Source: Prevotellaceae bacterium UBA1391 (GTDB lineage: Bacteria; Bacteroidota; Bacteroidia; Bacteroidales; Bacteroidaceae). Taken from it: a DNA stretch of 64,000 bases. The stretch is taken from positions 95,575-159,574 of the forward strand of contig DBQP01000018.1 of NCBI GenBank assembly GCA_002305265.1, in the 5' to 3' direction. A model generated the notes under the pieces. It was not told the DNA's origin. It saw nothing but the letters and a program-made list of their open reading frames with translations, and searched no databases. Below, piece after piece: positions 8,545 to 16,097 of the stretch. Within the stretch, counting starts at the first letter, position 1. Each line of letters begins with the position of its first letter. A program made the translations under genes and the position numbers.

Positions 8545-9909
8545 TCAGGCAGCCTCGTCCTCCATGTCGGCGTCCAAGCGGCCGTTCCAGAGGTATTTGC
8601 GCGTTTCGGCCACGAGCACGTGGCTCAGCAGCAGGAGCGAGAGGAGGTTGGGAATGGCCATGAGCGCATTGAAGCAGTCGGCAGCATTCCACACCATGTC
8701 GAGGCTCACGACGCTGCCGATGAAGACGACCGCGATGAACAGGATGCGATAGGCATACATCCACCGGCGGCCACGCAGATACCACACCGCACGCTCGCCG
8801 TAGTAGTTCCAGCCGAGGATCGTGCTGAAGGCGAAGGTGACCATACCAAACGTCAGCAGCGGCGTGCCGACGTAGGGAATCTTCGAGAATGCGATTTTAG
8901 TGAGTGCGGCACCGTCGGAATAGCTGATGTCGGGATGCGCCAGCACGCTGCTCACGATGACAAGTCCCGTGAGCGCACAGATGACGACGGTGTCCCAGAA
9001 CGTGGCCGTGGCCGACACGAGCGCCTGCCGCACAGGGTTGCGCGTCTGTGCCGCAGCCGCCACGATCGGCGCGCTGCCCATGCCGCTCTCGTTGGAGAAG
9101 AGTCCGCGGGCGATGCCATAGCGGGCCGCCATCAGCAGCGTGCCGCCCACGAATCCGCCACCCACGGCCTCGGGGCGGAAGGCCGCCCGCACGATGGTGG
9201 CGACGGCAGGCCAGACGTACGCGTGGTTGACGCACAGGATGAACAGACAGCCCACCACATAGAAGAGGGCCATGAAGGGCACCATCATGCCACACACGCG
9301 GGCAATGCTCTTGACGCCGCCGATGATGACGACCGTGACGGCCAGGGCGGCCAGCAGCCCCGTGAGCCAGGCGGGCACGCCATAGCCCTCGGCCACCGTC
9401 GTGGCGATGGCATTGGCCTGCACGCTCGAACCGATGCCGAACGAGGCGAGAGCCGTGAAGGCTGCGAACAACACGCCCATCCAGCGCCATCCCAGGCCTT
9501 TCTCCAGCGCATACATGGGACCGCCGAGCATCTCGCCCCCGCTCGTGCGGACGCGATACTTCACCGCCAGCAGCGCCTCGGCATACTTGGTGGCAAAACC
9601 AAAGACGCCCGTCAGCCAGCACCAGAGCACCGCGCCCGGTCCGCCGAGCGCGACGGCCGTGGCCACACCGATGATGTTGCCCGTTCCGATGGTGGCAGCC
9701 AGCGCCGTGGCCAGCGCGCCAAACTGCGACACATCGCCCGAGGCACCCTTGTCGTGCTTCACGCTGAGGCGGATGGCGTGGAAAAGGTGGCGCTGCGGAA
9801 AGCGCAAGCGGACGGTGAGAAAAAGGTGCGTGCCGAGCAGCAGCACAATCATCGGCCAGCCCCACAGCACACCACCCAGCCAATGCAATATCGCTTCAAG
9901 AGTTTCCAT
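8545..9909 (-). CDS. Sodium:alanine/glycine symporter (AGCS family)
   Basis: Inner-membrane amino-acid:Na+ symporter of 454 residues with about ten to eleven hydrophobic helices. AGCS hallmarks are present: ALATALAATIGTGNIIGVATA, GGPGAVLWCWLTGVFGFATK and the periplasmic-side GLFSNESGMGSAP loop. The start METLEAILHWLGG at 9909 is used because it opens directly into the first membrane segment; codons further upstream run through the promoter. It is convergent with the nitrilase-family gene, with 45 bp between stop codons. Its own -7 box is at 9961-9968. Confidence 0.93.
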   Translation of the reverse strand: METLEAILHWLGGVLWGWPMIVLLLGTHLFLTVRLRFPQRHLFHAIRLSVKHDKGASGDVSQFGALATALAATIGTGNIIGVATAVALGGPGAVLWCWLTGVFGFATKYAEALLAVKYRVRTSGGEMLGGPMYALEKGLGWRWMGVLFAAFTALASFGIGSSVQANAIATTVAEGYGVPAWLTGLLAALAVTVVIIGGVKSIARVCGMMVPFMALFYVVGCLFILCVNHAYVWPAVATIVRAAFRPEAVGGGFVGGTLLMAARYGIARGLFSNESGMGSAPIVAAAAQTRNPVRQALVSATATFWDTVVICALTGLVIVSSVLAHPDISYSDGAALTKIAFSKIPYVGTPLLTFGMVTFAFSTILGWNYYGERAVWYLRGRRWMYAYRILFIAVVFIGSVVSLDMVWNAADCFNALMAIPNLLSLLLLSHVLVAETRKYLWNGRLDADMEDEAA

Positions 9910-9960
9910 TCTTGCAGTCGGGTTTGATGAAGATTCTACATCCGTTAACTGATTTCGCTG

Positions 9961-9968
9961 CAAAGTTA
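9961..9968 (-). promoter_or_regulatory. Promoter -7 box of the AGCS symporter
   Basis: CAAAGTTA on the + strand reads TAACTTTG on the coding strand and matches TAnnTTTG, 52 bp upstream of the start codon. The -33 element is not clear. Confidence 0.7.
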
Positions 9969-10045
9969 GCAAATAAAAAGCAAAAACACGCACAAGCCCC
10001 GCAGAATGTAACCGCCGGACACGTGCTTCCGATGCAATGAAACAG

Positions 10046-10166
10046 CATGGCCGCAACCTCTAAAGGACGTTGCGGCCATGCTGGCAAGAAGTTGTGACCA
10101 TGATGACAGGACGTAGAGGCCATGATGGCAAGACGTTGCGGCCATGATAACTGGACGTCCGGCCCC
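10046..10166. repeat. 22-bp-period direct-repeat array with an inverted first copy
   Basis: The block GTTGCGGCCATG or a close variant recurs at 10069, 10091, 10113 and 10135, exactly 22 bp apart, with 10-bp linkers. It is preceded by its reverse complement CATGGCCGCAAC (10046-10057), so 10046-10080 can fold as a perfect 12-bp hairpin with an 11-nt loop. It lies between the AGCS promoter and the end of the glycosyltransferase gene. Confidence 0.85.
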
Positions 10167-10227
10167 CTTCAGCAGCGCACCTTCCGGAACGGACACACGG
10201 CGCTCCAGACTGCATCGTGGCGCTATC

Positions 10228-10264
10228 TTCCCCATTTGTGATACCCTCTCCGAAGTGGGGAAAC
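10228..10264 (-). terminator. Possible terminator of the GT32 glycosyltransferase gene
   Basis: TTCCCCA and TGGGGAA form an imperfect hairpin with a long loop about 30 bp after the stop codon. It is weak, and there is no long T-run. Confidence 0.4.
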
Positions 10265-10291
10265 GCCCCCTCCGGACTGCGCCGCGAGGGC

Positions 10292-11002
10292 CTACACGTG
10301 CAGCAAATGCCGTACCATGCGCATGAAATTCAGCCGTACCCGCGTGGTCCACGGCATCCACGACATCGTGCAGTGGTGGATCGTGCGTGTGTTCTGCGTC
10401 AGGTGGAGACGGCCGGTCAGCCGATCGAGCGGGCAGAAATAGTCGGCCGGCAGCACAGTCAAGCGCCCCACCGTCTGTCGGGAGCCGTCCATGACCAAGC
10501 CACGCGCCCGCAACAGGTCGGCCATCAGCGGCATCATCGTATAGTCGTTCACCGTGCCGTCGTCCTTGTAGAACGACATCCGCCCGAAGGCGTCGAGAAT
10601 CTCCTCACACAATGGAAACGCAATCGGCATGGCGACAATCAATCCGGGATTGATACGCCACTTGCCCGAGACGCTCCGCGTTTCCCATCCCATCAGCCCA
10701 CCGTCGTGCGCTTCGGCCAAAAGGTCGTTGACAGGGCGAAGTGCCTCCACATCCGTGTCGAAATAGACGCCGCCCTCGCGCTGCAGAATCCAGAATCGGG
10801 CCACGTCGCTCACGTAGGCATAGTTGCGCGCCGCGTAGGCCTGACTGGTGTAAGGCGTGAAATGAACGTCGAAATTGTCCTCGTTCCACTCCTTGATCTC
10901 AAAGTCCGGCATCACCTGGCGCCAGCTGTCGATGCACTTGCGCGCACTTTCCGGCAGCGGCGTGCGACCGAACCAACAATAATGAATCGTCTTGGGTATC
11001 AT
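10292..11002 (-). CDS. GT32-type glycosyltransferase (capsular polysaccharide style)
   Basis: A 236-residue cytosolic or membrane-associated glycosyltransferase. It opens MIPKTIHYCWFGRTPLP, typical of family GT32 (OCH1-like and capsular enzymes). The DXD metal/nucleotide-sugar motif is in GGVYFDTDVEALR (about residues 85-97), preceded by AYVSDVARFWIL. The start at 11002 is preferred over the ATG six bases upstream because relatives begin MIPK. No glycan cluster surrounds it, so the acceptor is unknown. The gene has an unusually long leader of about 310 nt from the predicted promoter at 11326-11358, and that leader is filled by a 22-bp-period array. Confidence 0.88.
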   Translation of the reverse strand: MIPKTIHYCWFGRTPLPESARKCIDSWRQVMPDFEIKEWNEDNFDVHFTPYTSQAYAARNYAYVSDVARFWILQREGGVYFDTDVEALRPVNDLLAEAHDGGLMGWETRSVSGKWRINPGLIVAMPIAFPLCEEILDAFGRMSFYKDDGTVNDYTMMPLMADLLRARGLVMDGSRQTVGRLTVLPADYFCPLDRLTGRLHLTQNTRTIHHCTMSWMPWTTRVRLNFMRMVRHLLHV

Positions 11003-11123
11003 ACTCATTTACCTTTCAGAAGCTTCCGCCACGCTGCTATCTCGGCGGAAAAACAGAAAAGCCACACGACATGGCAAGCACCAGAGCCGCCCAGAGGGCA
11101 ATGTGGCCATCAAATAACGTGAA

Positions 11124-11321
11124 CGTCGTCATCATCCAGCGCTGACAGACAATTCTCCAACGCTGATGGAATCATATTCAAACGCCAGCGAACTCATTTT
11201 CACGCGCCAGCGGGATAATTTTCAACTACTATTGGGATAATTTTCAAACGCTATTGGGATAATTTTCAACTGCCGATAGGGCAAATGCAAAACGCTGATT
11301 GGGCAGAAAGTGAACGTCTTT
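11124..11321. repeat. 22-bp-period array in the leader of the glycosyltransferase gene (9 units)
   Basis: Units start at 11124, 11146, 11168, 11190, 11212, 11234, 11256, 11278 and 11300. The best conserved part is GGGATAATTTTCAA, seen three times in a row from 11212, with related AT-richer and GC-richer versions on either side. One end coincides with the predicted transcription start region of the minus-strand promoter at 11326-11358, so the whole array should be in the mRNA leader. Confidence 0.88.
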
Positions 11322-11325
11322 GTGG

Positions 11326-11358
11326 CAAATATAAGAAAAAAACACAAAACAAACCAAA
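11326..11358 (-). promoter_or_regulatory. Promoter of the GT32 gene
   Basis: On the + strand CAAATATA (11326-11333) and CAAA (11355-11358) are 21 bp apart. On the coding strand this is TTTG-N21-TATATTTG. Confidence 0.75.
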
Positions 11359-11520
11359 CGCCGATGAAATAAAAAACAGGAATCGCGCAGACAACTTGCC
11401 ACTGGGCAAGCCATCTGCGCGACATGCTGTTCTTGTCGATGACCATCGTACGCCGCATGCGCCGGAAGGGACATCAGCCAACGTCAGGCCGGAAGACAGG
11501 TCTTCGCGGGGCGGCGGACT

Positions 11521-11672
11521 AATCTTCGCGGACCGGCAGACAAATCTTCGCGGACCGGCAGACAAATCTTCGCAGGCCGGCAGACAAATCTTCGCGGACC
11601 GGCAGACAAATCTTCGCAGGCCGGCAGACAAATCTACTCAGGTCGGCAAACAGATTCTCGCGCACCAGCCGT
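11521..11672. repeat. 22-bp-period array downstream of the GH43 gene (7 units)
   Basis: AATCTTCGC or a close variant recurs at 11521, 11543, 11565, 11587, 11609, 11631 and 11653. Between these lies GGACCGGCAGACA or GGCCGGCAGACA. The units are near-identical in the middle and decay towards the GH43 stop codon at 11704. The sequence is unrelated to the CGANNGCNNTCG cores but has the same period. Confidence 0.93.
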
Positions 11673-11703
11673 CAGCAGAGGCCGGAAGCGGCATCCGGCT
11701 GCA

Positions 11704-13779
11704 TCAGATGAACTGAATGATGTACGTCTTCGTCTGTCCGTGGTAGGTGGCACGCACCGTGGCCTGACGGCGGCCGCGCGGAGCGTCCACCTCAACCTTG
11801 ACGCAGGGCTTCGAGGCTGTTGCCTCAACGCGTGCCATGCCGCCTTGCACAGGCACGCTCACCATGTAGTGCGCGTTGTCGGTCAGGCCGTTCTCCTCGC
11901 TGAAGCGCATGGGCAGCGACGGCAGATCCACGTCTTTGCCGTTGAGAGTGATGCGCAAAGTCGGCACTTCAGGCAGCGCCATCGGTTCTGCACCGCGCGC
12001 AAAACCCAGTCCGTGCAGCGTCAGTTTCCAATCCGAGCGCGCTCCGTCAAGAACGAGATACACACCGTGCTTGCCGCTCAGCTTCTCTACCGCCGCGCTC
12101 ACGTCGGCTGTCAGCATCAGGCGCTCGCCCTGCTTGCCGGCCGGAATCTGCAGACGGGCAATCTCGCGGCCTCGCCACGTGGCATTGTCCCACGGGCCGT
12201 CGAGCATGACGCGCAGCGTCTGCGCGTCGTTGGTCTGCGGAGTCAGCGACACGTTGATGTGTGTCTGGTTGCCTGGCTTTGCGCCCTCGAAGGCGGCCAG
12301 GCCCAGCTGCGCCTTCTTGAGTCCGCCGAAGCCGAAATACTTGAAGCCGACGATATCGCCGCCGGTCATCAGCACGGGCATGTTGTCGTCCCACACATCC
12401 CAGTTGTCCTGCATGGCGCCGCCGTTGGAGAGATAGCAGGCGAAACCGGCCGAATAGTACTTGTAGGGGTCCATGCCGAAGATTTGGAAACCTTCCGACG
12501 TCACCTCCGCACCGGTGTATTCCGTGCCATCCGACGCCTTGGCCGTCCATTGGCCGTTCTTGGCATACGGATCGTAGCCGCGGATGACGACGCGACCGCC
12601 GTCGGCCACACTCTTCTTGTCCCACTGGATGGTCACAGGCGCCACCATGGCCTGGCGCGCAAAGCCGAAGCCACGCGGCGGACGGTGGTAGAAGACATAC
12701 CACTGGCCGTTGATTTGCTGCAAGCTGCCGTGCGTGTTGTGGCCGGCGTTGGTGGTCGTGAGGCGCGTGCCGTTCTCATTCGGGACGACGCCACGCGAGT
12801 CGACGAGCACGCCTCCGCTGCGCCACGGACCCAGCGGCGAATCGCCGAAGGCGTAGCGCAAGGTCGAGTTAGAGTTGCCCAAACCGTACTCTTTCCCGCT
12901 GTAGCCGGAGAAAATCATGACATATTTATTGCCCACCTTGCGGATGGAGCTCGCCTCGAAGAAGCCAAACTCCTCGGGCTTCTGGTCCTTGTGAAGCGCG
13001 GGATAAGTCGTTCCCTCCGGGTCGCGCACCTTTCCGTCGGGCGTGCAGGCGGGAATGAAATACGGAACGACTTCGGTCCCGGGACGCGCCGACCACATCG
13101 TCTTCGGGTCGAGTTCGGCAGCCGACGAGCGCTGGAAGCCCCAGAAACCATAGGCACGGAAGCCCGTGGCATAGTCGGGATCGCGCTTGTCGGTGATTTC
13201 GTCGACGAACACAGAGGGGTCGAAGCCAAAGATACTGCCGCTCTTCACGCCTCGGCCGTCCTCTGTGAGATTGACAGGCGTGAACGGGCCGTCGGGTCGT
13301 TCGCCGCGGCATACCATCGGCTCACGTCTCGGACCGCGGCTGTGCGGATAGAGATAGTAGACTTTCTTTCCGTTTTCCTTCACCTCTACGAGGTCGGGCG
13401 CGTACATGATGTCCCATCGTCCGTCCTTCTCGTAGGTGAAGATCGGGCCTTCGTCGCGCCAATCGAGGAGGTTGTCAACGGGTGCGGACCACATACGGAT
13501 GTCGGCGCCGCAGTAGCGGTCGTAGCTCAGGTCGTGGCTGCCGATGATATAGGCGCGCAGCTTGCCGGGGTTGTCGGGGTCCTCAAACACACGTGGCTCG
13601 CCGTCGGGCAGATGTTCCCACAGCGGCAGATAGGGGTTTCCCACGCCTTGCTGGCACGCGGCATTCCCGCAGCATTCTTGTGACGCTGCAGCCGAAGCGT
13701 TTGCAGTCTGCGCATTCATCACGCCGAGTCCGAAGAAGGCACAGGCTGAGAGCGCAAGCATTTTGATAGGGGTGCTCAT
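11704..13779 (-). CDS. Secreted glycoside hydrolase family 43-like protein
   Basis: A 691-residue exported protein with a signal peptide (MSTPIKMLALSACAFFGLGVMNAQ). The N-terminal five-bladed propeller is GH43-like: NPYLPLWEHLPDGEPRVFED, GSHDLSY and WDIMYAPDLVEV supply candidate acidic residues, and FGFFEASSIRKVG has the Glu expected as general acid. C-terminal beta-sandwich regions follow (about residues 430-600, carbohydrate-binding-like), then a short Ig-like end. No clear T9SS tail is seen. Relatives act on arabinose- or xylose-containing polysaccharides; the precise substrate is not readable. The ATG at 13779 gives a clean signal peptide; the longer frame begins with an implausible charged stretch. 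The leader from the predicted promoter near 14125 contains a 22/66-bp array. Confidence 0.88.
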   Translation of the reverse strand: MSTPIKMLALSACAFFGLGVMNAQTANASAAASQECCGNAACQQGVGNPYLPLWEHLPDGEPRVFEDPDNPGKLRAYIIGSHDLSYDRYCGADIRMWSAPVDNLLDWRDEGPIFTYEKDGRWDIMYAPDLVEVKENGKKVYYLYPHSRGPRREPMVCRGERPDGPFTPVNLTEDGRGVKSGSIFGFDPSVFVDEITDKRDPDYATGFRAYGFWGFQRSSAAELDPKTMWSARPGTEVVPYFIPACTPDGKVRDPEGTTYPALHKDQKPEEFGFFEASSIRKVGNKYVMIFSGYSGKEYGLGNSNSTLRYAFGDSPLGPWRSGGVLVDSRGVVPNENGTRLTTTNAGHNTHGSLQQINGQWYVFYHRPPRGFGFARQAMVAPVTIQWDKKSVADGGRVVIRGYDPYAKNGQWTAKASDGTEYTGAEVTSEGFQIFGMDPYKYYSAGFACYLSNGGAMQDNWDVWDDNMPVLMTGGDIVGFKYFGFGGLKKAQLGLAAFEGAKPGNQTHINVSLTPQTNDAQTLRVMLDGPWDNATWRGREIARLQIPAGKQGERLMLTADVSAAVEKLSGKHGVYLVLDGARSDWKLTLHGLGFARGAEPMALPEVPTLRITLNGKDVDLPSLPMRFSEENGLTDNAHYMVSVPVQGGMARVEATASKPCVKVEVDAPRGRRQATVRATYHGQTKTYIIQFI

Positions 13780-13846
13780 AGTATTTGTAAAAGTTATACA
13801 GATTTGAATATATTGAATTCCACTGGAAGATCGCTTATTTTTCACC

Positions 13847-14120
13847 GGCAGGCATCTCGGACTCCACTTTCACGTTTCTCATGACTCACTGGCAGGAGCC
13901 TGATTGTGTAGGGGCAGGAATCTCGGATGCCACTTCCATGTTTCTCATGGCTCACTGGCAGGTGCCTGACAGCACAGAGGCAAGCATTTCGGATGCCATA
14001 TCCAAATTTCTCATGGCCCCCCAGCAAGCATCTCGGATTTCACGGATAGATGTTATTTAGCACTCGTAGGCGACTTGGATTCCGTAGACATGCGTATAGG
14101 ATTCCGTCGAAAAAAATCCA
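13847..14120. repeat. 66-bp higher-order array built of 22-bp units, GH43 leader
   Basis: Successive 22-bp units start at 13847, 13869, 13891, 13913, 13935, 13957, 13979, 14001 and 14023. Units one, four and seven share GGCAGG/AAGCATCTCGGA-like sequence, units two, five and eight share TTTCTCATG, and units three and six share GGCAGG(A/T)GCCTGA, so the pattern repeats every 66 bp. A looser pair with GGATTCCGT at 14077 and 14099 is again 22 bp apart. The array is between the GH43 start codon and the candidate -7 box. Confidence 0.88.
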
Positions 14121-14124
14121 AATG

Positions 14125-14132
14125 CAAAAGTA
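14125..14132 (-). promoter_or_regulatory. Candidate -7 box for the GH43 gene
   Basis: CAAAAGTA on the + strand is TACTTTTG on the coding strand (TAnnTTTG). It lies 346 bp upstream of the start codon, with the 66-bp array in between. No convincing -33 element. Confidence 0.5.
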
Positions 14133-14229
14133 CGCGATTTGCACTGGCCGCACTATCAGATTTGTATCTTTTACTTTTGATTTCTTACCATTTCGCACGC
14201 TGCATCTGCGCAGGCTGCATCTAAAATGA

Positions 14230-14292
14230 AAACCGGAGTTCCGATTTCCGAAAACCGATGAACTGGTTTTCGGAAATCGGAACTCCGTTTTT
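14230..14292. terminator. Very strong bidirectional terminator hairpin
   Basis: A perfect 23-bp inverted repeat occupies 14234-14256 and 14265-14287 with an 8-nt loop; it starts CGGAGTTCCGATTTCCG. It is flanked by A-rich sequence on the left and TTTTT on the right, so it can stop transcripts in both directions. It most likely ends the cyclophilin transcript, 280 bp after its stop codon. Confidence 0.9.
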
Positions 14293-14411
14293 CAAGTCTT
14301 GCTGTGTCCCACTTTCAGAGGAGGCAAGCATCTCGACGACCGCATGCTCCCCAGCCCCACACCGAACGTGTGGGACTTCCGCGCCAGCAACGCAGCAGGT
14401 CTTCCCCGCTG

Positions 14412-14589
14412 TGGCCGCAGCATGGTCGCGCGAGCGTCAGTCGACGAGGCTGGGCGTGAGCCTAAAAAGTCAAGAATGCTTGCCCGCCCATCCGCGCAAG
14501 CGTCAGTCGACGAGGCGGACCGCGAGCGACAAGAGGAAAAAAGCTTGCCTCTTCAGCTTCGCGAGCGTCAGTCGACGAGGCTGGCCTTG
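14412..14589. repeat. 22/66-bp array that includes the end of the cyclophilin gene
   Basis: The 16-mer GCGTCAGTCGACGAGG occurs at 14434, 14500 and 14565, spaced 66 and 65 bp. The third copy is the real 3' end of the cyclophilin coding sequence (codons for ASLVD and the stop); the first two are duplicates downstream of the gene. Each 66-bp stretch divides into three 22-bp pieces, the last one 21 bp. From 14293 to 14411 nothing else is recognised. Confidence 0.85.
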
Positions 14590-15413
14590 AGGATGCGCAC
14601 CTCCTTCAGCGGGCGGTCGCCGGCATCCGTCTTCGTACGCTCAATGGTCAGGACCGTCTTCATGCCCTCCACAACTTCACCAAAGATGGTGTAGTTGCCG
14701 TCGAGCCAGGGCGCGCCACCCGAAATGCGGTATTCGCGCATCTGCTCGTCCGTGAAGGGCGCAGGAGGATTCTGGCTCACCTCGAAGCGTGCCTCGTCCA
14801 TCAGCTTCGAGCATTCGTCGCTCAGCTTGTCGAGGTCGCGCGCCTTGCGCAGGGCGTCCAGCATCTCTCGGTTCTCCATCTGCTTCTTGGCATAAAGCTC
14901 ATCGATGGCGGTCTGACGGCGCTGCATCTCGTAGGCCACCAACTGCGTCTCGTTCTGGAAGCGGCCCGTCACGATATAGAACTGGAAGGCGTTGCTGCGC
15001 TTCTCGGGGTTGACTTTGTCGTCCTCGCGCGCTGCGCCAATCATGCCACGTTTGTGGAAGAACTTGGGATAGACGATCTCGGCGGGAATGGTCTTGCCCT
15101 GCGATGTGGTGTCAGCCTGCGCCGAGGCCAGTTCGGCTTCGTGTCCGGCGCGCGTGTTCGGGTCGCCCGTCTGTATCATGAAGCTGCGGATGATGCGGTG
15201 GAAGGCCACGCCGTCGTAGAGTCCCACGCGCACGTTCTTGATGAAATTGTCGCGATGGCCCGGCGTCTCGTTGAACAGGCGAATGCGGATGTCGCCTGCC
15301 GTGGTCTGCAGCAGCACCTCCGTTTGCTTCTCTCCCTGTCCCGACTGGCCGTTGCAGCCGATGGAGAAAGGCATGAAGGCCAGCAGCAGGATGCATAGAA
15401 TCAGTCGTCTCAT
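14568..15413 (-). CDS. Peptidyl-prolyl cis-trans isomerase, cyclophilin type, lipoprotein-like
   Basis: A 281-residue exported cyclophilin. The N-terminus MRRLILCILLLAFMPFSIGC is a signal peptide ending in a Cys, suggesting a lipoprotein. The cyclophilin core is visible in VLLQTTAGDIRIRLFNETPGHRDNF, then VAFHRIIRSFMIQTGDP and, near the C-terminus, YTIFGEVVEGMKTVLTIERT. Between them is an insertion rich in charged, helical sequence (about residues 140-220), common in Bacteroidales versions of this protein. It probably assists folding of envelope proteins. The start at 15413 is chosen for the signal peptide; the longer open frame runs through the leader array. The last codons are part of a tandem duplication extending into the downstream DNA. 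Confidence 0.92.
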   Translation of the reverse strand: MRRLILCILLLAFMPFSIGCNGQSGQGEKQTEVLLQTTAGDIRIRLFNETPGHRDNFIKNVRVGLYDGVAFHRIIRSFMIQTGDPNTRAGHEAELASAQADTTSQGKTIPAEIVYPKFFHKRGMIGAAREDDKVNPEKRSNAFQFYIVTGRFQNETQLVAYEMQRRQTAIDELYAKKQMENREMLDALRKARDLDKLSDECSKLMDEARFEVSQNPPAPFTDEQMREYRISGGAPWLDGNYTIFGEVVEGMKTVLTIERTKTDAGDRPLKEVRILKASLVD

Positions 15414-15461
15414 AGGTCGTAGATATTTAGATGTCAACATATAAAGGTGTATATGAATAAA

Positions 15462-15593
15462 GATAAGCGTGTGTTTCAAAATAGATGAGCATGTGCCCCA
15501 ATATGGATGAGCATGTGCGTGAATATCGATCAAAGTGTGCGTCAATATCGATGAACGTGCGTCTCCATATATAATAGCGTGCGTCTCAAGGGT
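15462..15593. repeat. 22-bp-period array in the cyclophilin leader (6 units)
   Basis: GAT(A/G)AGC(A/G)TGTG-like units start at 15462, 15484, 15506, 15528, 15550 and 15572, exactly 22 bp apart, gradually changing along the array. It lies between the predicted promoter at 15647-15654 and the start codon at 15413, so it is expected in the 5' leader of the mRNA. Confidence 0.92.
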
Positions 15594-15646
15594 TCGAGGA
15601 GCAACGTCTCCGATTGCGCTGGTGCATGTTGGAGGCGTTGACGGCG

Positions 15647-15654
15647 CAAATATA
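15647..15654 (-). promoter_or_regulatory. Promoter -7 box of the cyclophilin gene
   Basis: CAAATATA on the + strand is TATATTTG on the coding strand. It lies 233 bp upstream of the start codon with the array in between. Confidence 0.6.
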
Positions 15655-15755
15655 AATATTTTTAACGAAACAGACGCACTTCCCGACAGGAATCTTTCGC
15701 CTCCCTTTCCTGCGCCGCAGAGCATGCGGACGCGTCAAAATAAAACAGGATTTAT

Positions 15756-15786
15756 TTTGACGCGCCACGCTTTTTCCTTAACTTTG
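15756..15786 (+). promoter_or_regulatory. Promoter of tRNA-Leu
   Basis: TTTG at 15756-15759, a 19-bp spacer and TAACTTTG at 15779-15786, immediately ahead of the tRNA. Confidence 0.9.
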
Positions 15787-15801
15787 CAGCCGCGCAACGG
15801 C

Positions 15802-15885
15802 GCCCTGATGGTGGAATGGTAGACACGAGGGACTTAAAATCCCTTGGCCATAACGGCTGTGCGGGTTCGAGTCCCGCTCGGGGTA
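15802..15885 (+). tRNA. tRNA-Leu(TAA)
   Basis: An 84-nt class II tRNA with a long variable arm (TTGGCCATAACGGCTGT). The anticodon stem AGGGA/TCCCT encloses loop CTTAAAA, anticodon TAA. The T-loop GGTTCGAGTCC is standard. The acceptor stem contains G-U pairs. CCA is not encoded. Confidence 0.96.
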
Positions 15886-15902
15886 CGCGCCGGGACGTAT
15901 GA

Positions 15903-15946
15903 GAAAGGCTCTCTTCTGCAGCAGAAGCTGCGGGAGAGAGCCTTTC
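15903..15946 (+). terminator. Terminator of tRNA-Leu
   Basis: GAAAGGCTCTC (15903-15913) pairs with GAGAGCCTTTC (15936-15946), with an inner GCAG/CTGC hairpin and TTGTTGG following. Confidence 0.88.
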
Positions 15947-15986
15947 TTGTTGGTGTTCCGCACTGGGCGGGAGGTAAGGCCAGCGC

Positions 15987-16096
15987 AGGTGGGACGCGCT
16001 GTAACAATGCGTGAGGTGCTCGAACGCAATCAATGAGGCGCGCCGTCTCTGTGCGCGAGGTGCGCGAACGCGATCAACGGGGTGCGCCGGTGGTGG
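15987..16096. repeat. 44-bp (2 x 22) tandem repeat after tRNA-Leu
   Basis: GCGTGAGGTGCTCGAACGC at 16009 and GCGCGAGGTGCGCGAACGC at 16053 are 44 bp apart, and intermediate CAATGAGG/CAACGGGG blocks sit at 16031 and 16075, keeping the 22-bp phase. A decayed copy fits at 15987. The array ends at the stop codon of the endonuclease gene. Confidence 0.75.
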
Positions 16097-16097
16097 T

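Noticed and set aside
11266..11631. Small repetitive protein reading RRFVCRSAKI-type repeats on the minus strand
   Set aside because: It is the translation of a 22-bp tandem repeat cycling through three frames. The other frames are equally open and there is no coding-like start or composition.
13842..14027. Short secreted peptide with 22-residue repeats (HEK...RNAC)
   Set aside because: It is explained by the 66-bp DNA repeat in the leader of the GH43 gene; there is no promoter or start context of its own.
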